Origin: Rehmannia glutinosa
Lineage: Eukaryota; Streptophyta; Magnoliopsida; Lamiales; Orobanchaceae
Length of the DNA stretch: 64,000 bases
Assembly: GCA_016081115.2 (NCBI GenBank)
Contig: CM071926.1
Coordinates: 15,141,971 to 15,205,970, forward strand
Direction of reading: 5' to 3'
Below the pieces are notes generated by a model that was not told the DNA's origin, searched no databases, and worked only from the letters and a program-made list of their open reading frames with translations. A program made the translations under genes and the position numbers. Shown here in pieces: positions 61,601-64,000 of the stretch (the first letter of the stretch is position 1; the number at the start of each line of letters is the position of its first letter).

Positions 61601-63541
61601 ACCACGTTATTTCTTCGTGTTCTTCTTTCTCTCTTCAAAATCCAACATGGTATCAGAGCCCTAAGGATTAGGGTTTCTGGGAAGCTTTGTGCATCCTTCA
61701 TTGTTGCAAGTTAATTCGATTGCAGCCTTCATTGTTGCAAGTTATGTTCATAGCAGTCTTCATTGCTGCATGTTAATCCAATTGCAGCCTTCATTGCTAC
61801 GTTCTTATAATTGCACAACACGCATCCAATGCAACAATTATCATTTTTTGAACTTCAGCATGTTCGTAAAATGTGTCAAACTCAATGAATTCGTTTTCTG
61901 CTAATGCTACCACATGGAGGAGTGCAACTCTTACTGCTGTAATTTCCATTGTTCAAGTTGAATACTCCAACAAAAAGTATCATCGTATTCAACTTGCGGG
62001 GGAGTGTTGAGAATTAGAATCAAATCAGAATGGATTAAATTAAGATTATTGCATGATTCTTGGGATAGCAGGATATTGGATTTTATCTAAATTGATATAG
62101 AAGATATTTTTCCATTAATGTATTTTTCTCACCTATATATAGGTGATATTGTAATTCTCAAGATAAGAGAGAAATAAAACTCTTATAGCCCTTTGGGCAT
62201 TTGTTCGTGGATGTAGGCTAAATGCCAAACCACGTTATTTCTTCGTGTTCTTCTTTCTCTCTTCAAAATCCAACAGTTTCCATAAATAATCAGACATATC
62301 TTGTAGTCAAATCCTTCTAGAGCAATCTATGGAACTTTTCTGAATTTTCACTTCAATTGTTTAAAAAAAGGTTTTTAATGCCACTACTGCATATTAAGCA
62401 GGAGAACATGAATCCTACGGAACATACTCAAGAATCCGGAGAAGATGAATATAACTTGCCTCACGTAATAACCCAAATGAAAAGAATTCAAAGAGCCTGC
62501 TGATCAAAAATCAAGCTACACATCCACCATATGCATAGCCCAAAAATTTTCAGCATCTAAGCATGGCAGACACACAGAACCTAATCATATGTAAATCGAC
62601 GCCAAAGAGTGGCTCACAGACAAAGATAATAGAGTTCAACTAGTGCATACAAAGGAGTCAAATTTATACTCACCAAGTGATCTCTTGGATTTGGGCGCCT
62701 TTGAAGCTCCATTTCATCAAACTCAAACACAGGCAATAGTTCAACTGCATTGACACCAAGCTCCACAAGATGTGGTATCTTCATAGTGTTTGGGTCCATA
62801 TATTAAAAAGATAAATATTAGAACCTGAGATATTACATTTTAAGAACAGCACGTGACAGAAAAGACAGTCATCAAGGCAGACTGAAATGGAAGAAAGATA
62901 TCCTACAAGAAAAAGAAAAAAAAGATAATGGAAAATCTTAAAATACTCCCCAAACCCCTCCCACCATCCCTCCAGATAATTGATTTGGAAAGAATAGAAG
63001 GTCCAAAAACAGACAGAATACGAAAAGGTCCTCCAGATAATTGATTCAGCAAAATTAGGTTAGTAACCTCATCTATTGTTTAGCTGCACATCACCAACAA
63101 ATATTTTTTAGTATTATATTGTGTTACCAAACAATAGGCAAGGTGAAAACTTCCTAGTTATATTTAATAATTGAGAAGGGTATGAACCTGAGGCTTGAGT
63201 ATATCAAGTTCGTGCTGGGGAACAAGTTATGGTTAGGCAGAAGAAGGAAAATTTTCACCAAAAAAGAAGAATTATTGGCATGGTTCAATAGAAGGAATGG
63301 CACAAACTGCTTGAATCAGAATAGGCAGCATACGCCATGCACCTGCGTTCTCCAACAACTAACAAGTATAAAGTAACAACATAAACGAACGGAAGAGCAT
63401 TTGCATTTTAGACTACAAAAAACTTGCAAATACTACCTTTTCTATCACACCAAGGTAGCTGCCACGTATACCTGAGTCCAGCCCACTGGATTCATCAGCT
63501 GTAAAGGCCCGGACATTCATTTCATATATAACAAGATCCTT
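36309..63541 (-). CDS. ISA3: Isoamylase-type starch debranching enzyme, 3' part (18 exons)
   Basis: GH13 isoamylase of the ISA3 type; it cleaves alpha-1,6 branches of glucan in plastids during starch breakdown. Exons, 5' to 3' on the minus strand: 63541-63437, 62778-62674, 59329-59195, 59090-59004, 58335-58278, 56067-56004, 55091-54992, 52393-52293, 51609-51558, 50610-50548, 47108-47019, 46930-46858, 43899-43820, 41449-41346, 41265-41167, 38911-38850, 37571-37463, 36422-36309 (stop TAA 36309-36311). All junctions are GT-AG and the phases agree, except in 41449-41346. Catalytic regions: DVVYNHTNEA, DGFRFDLASVLCRGTDG (nucleophile Asp), IIAEPWDCGG (acid/base Glu), VIAHDGFTLYDL. RGTDGSPLSAPPLI points to ISA3 rather than ISA1 or ISA2. 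About 533 codons are visible; the N-terminus and transit peptide lie beyond the right edge. The exon 41449-41346 has 104 bases where 105 are needed: GTPMMLM and GDEYGHTRYGNNNSYGHD fall in different frames. Confidence 0.93.
36423..37462 (-). other. ISA3 intron (last), no element recognised
   Basis: AT-rich intron between the final two coding exons; no repeat or RNA gene supported. Confidence 0.6.
37592..37630. repeat. (GA)n plus G10 microsatellite near ISA3 splice acceptor
   Basis: 29 bases of GA repeat followed by ten G. On the gene strand this is a C10(CT)n tract ending 20 bases upstream of the first base of exon 37571-37463, so it overlaps the pyrimidine-rich zone of that acceptor. Confidence 0.9.
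38958..38998 (-). mobile_element. 41-bp 5'-truncated RTE-type LINE end
   Basis: Flanked by exact 17-bp direct repeats CAATCAGGGCATTGTAA (38941-38957 and 38999-39015). The insert, on the minus strand, reads CCGACCCCGCATAGTGGGAT, then TAAGGCTTAG and a (TTG)n-like tail, the 3' terminus shared by plant RTE LINEs and their SINE partners. Confidence 0.75.
39224..40156 (+). mobile_element. Short LTR-type element with mini ORF (non-autonomous)
   Basis: Two direct repeats, 39224-39500 and 39869-40156, share TTTTACACAACTTATTCTG at the start, AGGACACTTTTGACA and GCGGCTATAGCTGGGA inside and AATCTTTACATC at the end. The internal part is only about 370 bp. Borders are approximate because no clean TG...CA or target duplication was seen. 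Located in an ISA3 intron. No pol genes. TGGTCCGACC shortly after the first repeat could be a primer site. Confidence 0.65.
39556..39687 (+). CDS. 43-aa coiled-coil ORF inside the short LTR element
   Basis: ATG to TAG, 43 residues, starting MDSCIDTIEKGVEKLRVEIA and ending IEELLETLLQEG. Regular Leu/Ile spacing suggests an amphipathic coiled-coil, similar to the N-termini of some gypsy Gag proteins. I do not know the product. It is the only clear ORF of the element and may be a Gag remnant. Confidence 0.4.
   Translation: MDSCIDTIEKGVEKLRVEIAKIHLKFSKLDRIEELLETLLQEG
40420..40873 (+). pseudogene. Ty1/copia RNase H end plus 3' LTR
   Basis: Plus-strand phrases LPVKLWCDNQVALYIASNP, then ERTKHNEINCHFVREKI in another frame, and a decayed FTKAL-like segment are the C-terminal end of copia Pol. 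A PPT-like TTGAGGAGGAG precedes a short LTR at 40687-40873 that starts TGTTACAAGATTATAGG and ends AATATCAATCA. Antisense to ISA3, in an intron. The 5' part of the element is missing. Confidence 0.7.
42717..42823. repeat. Tandem duplication (about 55 bp x 2)
   Basis: Two adjacent copies of ACATGC(C/T)TGAGAGTTATTAAAG... with several differences, in an ISA3 intron that otherwise shows no mobile element (41450-43819). A second small duplication (GATAATTATTTG) lies at 42855-42895. Confidence 0.7.
43920..44800 (+). mobile_element. TRIM element, older copy
   Basis: LTR-like repeats at 43920-44210 and 44516-44800 share ACACCTATATATA(TA)GGTGAT, TTTTGTTCGTGGATGTAGGC and TCTTCAAAATTCAAC. The tRNA-Met type PBS TGGTATCAGAGC lies at 44211-44222. 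The interior has the repeated GCAGCCTTCATTGCTGCAAG motif and no coding. Same family and orientation as 61377-62275 but more diverged. Its 5' end is only 20 bp from an ISA3 splice acceptor. Confidence 0.8.
44801..46857 (-). other. Remainder of a 3-kb ISA3 intron, nothing named
   Basis: AT-rich intronic sequence. No element ends or coding motifs that I can support. Confidence 0.5.
47552..47873 (-). mobile_element. RTE-type LINE 3' fragment (322 bp)
   Basis: Flanked by exact 20-bp direct repeats AACCCATGTAAATTTCCATC (47532-47551 and 47874-47893). On the minus strand it ends CCGACCCCACATAGTGGGAT, AAGG and a (GAT)n tail, and includes TGCGTCAGGAAGGACATCCA, the 3' UTR motif typical of RTE/BovB-like LINEs. 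5'-truncated; in an ISA3 intron. Confidence 0.75.
47894..48170 (-). mobile_element. L1-type LINE tail
   Basis: On the minus strand: degraded LKRNRRIFEDRES and a VKFRVAWWVSSDKE-like segment (end of a plant L1 ORF2), then CAATAAGATTTCTTGTTTCT and a poly(A) of about 22 (plus-strand T run 47899-47920). Only the 3' end is present. The second copy of the RTE target duplication abuts its tail. Confidence 0.6.
48540..48830 (+). pseudogene. Ty1/copia gag fragment
   Basis: Plus-strand pieces GKLNHL, KFEGWCEENSVIMSWLVGS and, in another frame, MFLPTTMDIWDSVQQT plus VSDTACV match the copia Gag_2/3 region. Frames are broken. Lies in the same ISA3 intron as the LINE pieces. Confidence 0.6.
48831..49809. 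other. Intron sequence, nothing named
   Basis: AT-rich ISA3 intron sequence with purine runs (49240-49320). No repeat border found. Confidence 0.4.
49810..50472 (-). mobile_element. hAT element with intact ends (663 bp)
   Basis: Terminal inverted repeats TAGGGCCGACCCT and (reverse complement of the right end) CAGGGCCGATCCT; exact 8-bp target duplication AGCACAAC (49802-49809 and 50473-50480), diagnostic of hAT. Retains only the transposase C-terminus, so it is a deletion derivative. In an ISA3 intron. Confidence 0.9.
49872..50150 (-). pseudogene. hAT transposase C-terminal dimerisation fragment
   Basis: 92 codons. SKLIKSCLRSIMSQERIIGL and DFDYLSDDFASKNARRS match the C-terminal hAT dimerisation region (consensus LRSTMSQERLNGLA ... 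FASKKARR). The catalytic part is absent, so no transposition activity is expected. What follows is a hydrophobic stretch (FMFACMFASGAFF) from non-conserved sequence. Confidence 0.75.
51093..51434. repeat. Tandem duplication (150 and 185 bp)
   Basis: Units 51093-51242 and 51250-51434 share TCAGCTAATTCCAAACCACA, ACAAAACCCCACAGATT, GATACTAATCCAGTAT and ATATATGTACCCTCC; the second has extra bases. Non-coding, inside an ISA3 intron. Confidence 0.75.
52693..52925. mobile_element. MITE, family M1, copy 2
   Basis: Inverted ends of about 70 bp: AAACCACCCTTGGTTTATCC with ACAAATATCCC on the left, and the reverse complement of GTATTTTTGTAATTATCCCT with AAAGATAGCTAACCTCAATG on the right. No ORF. Confidence 0.65.
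52926..54689 (-). other. ISA3 intron sequence, nothing named
   Basis: AT-rich intron sequence with a (TA)n tract near 53463. No convincing element. Confidence 0.45.
54690..54905. mobile_element. MITE, family M1, copy 3
   Basis: Same layout as copies 2 and 4: ...ACCCCCTCGAGGCATAAC, CTATTTTACAAATACTCC, TTTGTAATTAAACTAAACCT. More diverged than copy 4. Confidence 0.6.
55092..56003 (-). other. ISA3 intron, nothing named
   Basis: AT-rich; no element recognised. Confidence 0.5.
56680..57960 (+). pseudogene. Ty1/copia RT-RNase H remnant
   Basis: Plus-strand phrases in several frames: IMYIDNIVII (RT active site, expected Y(V/I)DD), ALEVFVGLEVVKS, TRLVGKLNYLSVTLTDVSHL, a YCIFIGDNL-like segment (57237-57262) and ETNQQLADLFTKG near 57905. 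The order is that of copia Pol RT to RNase H. 57400-57890 between the last two blocks shows no copia similarity and may be a later insertion. Antisense to ISA3, in an intron. Confidence 0.7.
59421..60493. mobile_element. Mutator-like element with long TIRs
   Basis: Exact 9-bp target duplication TAACCAATA (59412-59420 and 60494-60502). Ends GCGAAAACGG... and, inverted, GGGAAAATGAC...; both continue into AACTTGGACTACTTGG and GTAGTCACCTTTAAAT, with arms of roughly 180-200 bp. The interior (59790-60150) is C/A-rich and unrelated to the TIRs, without transposase, so it is non-autonomous, possibly of the Pack-MULE kind. Confidence 0.85.
60606..60860. mobile_element. MITE, family M1, copy 4
   Basis: Best preserved copy: left arm ATACCCTTGAGGTTTAATC ... 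TATCTTTCATAATTACAAATA and inverted right arm TAGCCCTGAGGTTTAGCC ... TATCTTTCAAAATTACAAATA. Non-coding. Confidence 0.7.
61377..61647 (+). repeat. TRIM 5' LTR
   Basis: 271 bp; contains CACCTATATATAGGTGATA, a palindromic TATA-like core. Confidence 0.9.
61648..61659 (+). promoter_or_regulatory. TRIM primer-binding site
   Basis: TGGTATCAGAGC directly after the 5' LTR, complementary to initiator tRNA-Met. Confidence 0.85.
62005..62275 (+). repeat. TRIM 3' LTR
   Basis: 271 bp partner of 61377-61647. Confidence 0.9.
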
Positions 63542-64000
63542 CTGCAAAATCAGTATATAATGTTATGCTGTCAAAATGTATTCATATACAAGAACAAAAA
63601 AAAAAAAATTCCCAATGCACAGGTAAGTGGGAACTCCAAAAACATTCATTATGAGGAAAGGAGAAAAGACATTCAAGTATATGTTGCAGGCTATTTATTG
63701 TTTTAACAAGCTCATCGCACTGTCATGGGCACCACCTGGACAGCAGATTCAAGACCTCCGGTGGACGCAAGTAGCCAGGTTAATTAAGAACCTTTGTTTA
63801 ATCCAATGACATTTTAACTTCAAAATGTATAGTCATATTTTGGTACAGCCAATTCTAAAGTATCCTCAAATCGGAACTTCAAGACTTTCACACTGAGGAG
63901 ACTTGTAAAATAATCATGACCACACTCAAACCAAAGAATTAAAGACAACTAACATTAAAGAAATTATTGTACAAACAACAAATAACTATTTTGAAATTAT
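63542..64000 (-). other. ISA3 intron running off the window
   Basis: No further ISA3 exon recognised upstream of 63541; the preceding exons must lie beyond the right edge. Confidence 0.6.

Larger units (their letters stand above)
61377..62275 (+). mobile_element. TRIM element, young copy (899 bp)
   Basis: LTRs 61377-61647 and 62005-62275, 271 bp each with five differences by hand. Exact target duplication GTTTC (61372-61376 and 62276-62280). Ends TGTTGAG...CCAACA. PBS TGGTATCAGAGC at 61648-61659 (initiator-Met type); PPT TTGCGGGGGAG before the 3' LTR. The 357-bp interior has no coding frame but repeats GCAGCCTTCATTG(T/C)TGCAAG. Must be moved by proteins of another element. In an ISA3 intron, antisense. 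Confidence 0.95.

Noticed and set aside
61648..61659. TGGTATCAGAGC as part of a tRNA gene
   Set aside because: It is a primer-binding site complementary to tRNA-Met, directly after an LTR; no tRNA cloverleaf surrounds it. The same applies at 44211-44222.

Overview
The window is nuclear DNA of a flowering plant, probably a eudicot. It holds two recognisable host genes, both on the minus strand and carrying plant-type splice sites, set in a dense background of plant transposable elements: Athila-type Ty3/gypsy, Ty1/copia, TRIM, hAT, Mutator-like, CACTA, RTE- and L1-type LINEs, and MITEs. No bacterial, organellar or free-virus genes were seen. Species cannot be named from the sequence alone.

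Layout. 1-2035: 5' end of a degraded minus-strand copia element (LTR plus gag), running off the left edge. 2400-2979: GC-ended hAT-like repeat. 5095-6660: an intact single-exon gene for the nuclear splicing-associated protein ESS2 (DGCR14 family). 7324-7544: a foldback MITE upstream of ESS2. 8404-33815: a long-TIR DNA transposon split by a 24-kb nested retrotransposon block. The outer element is a minus-strand Athila-type LTR retrotransposon (9620-33781, target duplication GTAAA). A second, plus-strand Athila-type element (13555-25258, target duplication ATTGG) sits inside its env-like ORF. Both have LTRs, PBS, PPT, gag, protease, RT/RNase H, integrase and the Athila env-like ORF, and both are broken by stops and frameshifts. 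33842-34670: one CACTA terminus with a transposase remnant.

36309-64000: the 3' part of a large isoamylase-type starch debranching enzyme gene (ISA3-like, minus strand). Eighteen exons are resolved, giving 1601 coding bases spread over 27 kb, and the gene continues past the right edge. The GH13 catalytic signatures are all present. The exon at 41346-41449, however, is one base short of an open frame in a G-run, which would truncate the C-terminal part unless it is an assembly error. Its introns hold two TRIM elements, a short LTR-type element with a 43-codon ORF, copia fragments, an RTE-type LINE piece of only 41 bp with exact target duplications, a longer RTE-like piece, an L1 tail, a hAT element with intact ends, a Mutator-like element and three copies of one MITE family.

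ESS2 would act in nuclear pre-mRNA splicing and ISA3 in chloroplast starch breakdown. No functional link between them is implied by the sequence. I found no convincing new multi-gene system. The most unusual structural signals are GC-rich inverted-repeat arrays placed just upstream of the TATA box in both unrelated Athila LTRs, the reuse of the same GC repeat inside pol and the 3' spacer of the outer element, and paired polypurine boxes bounding the 3' spacers of both elements.
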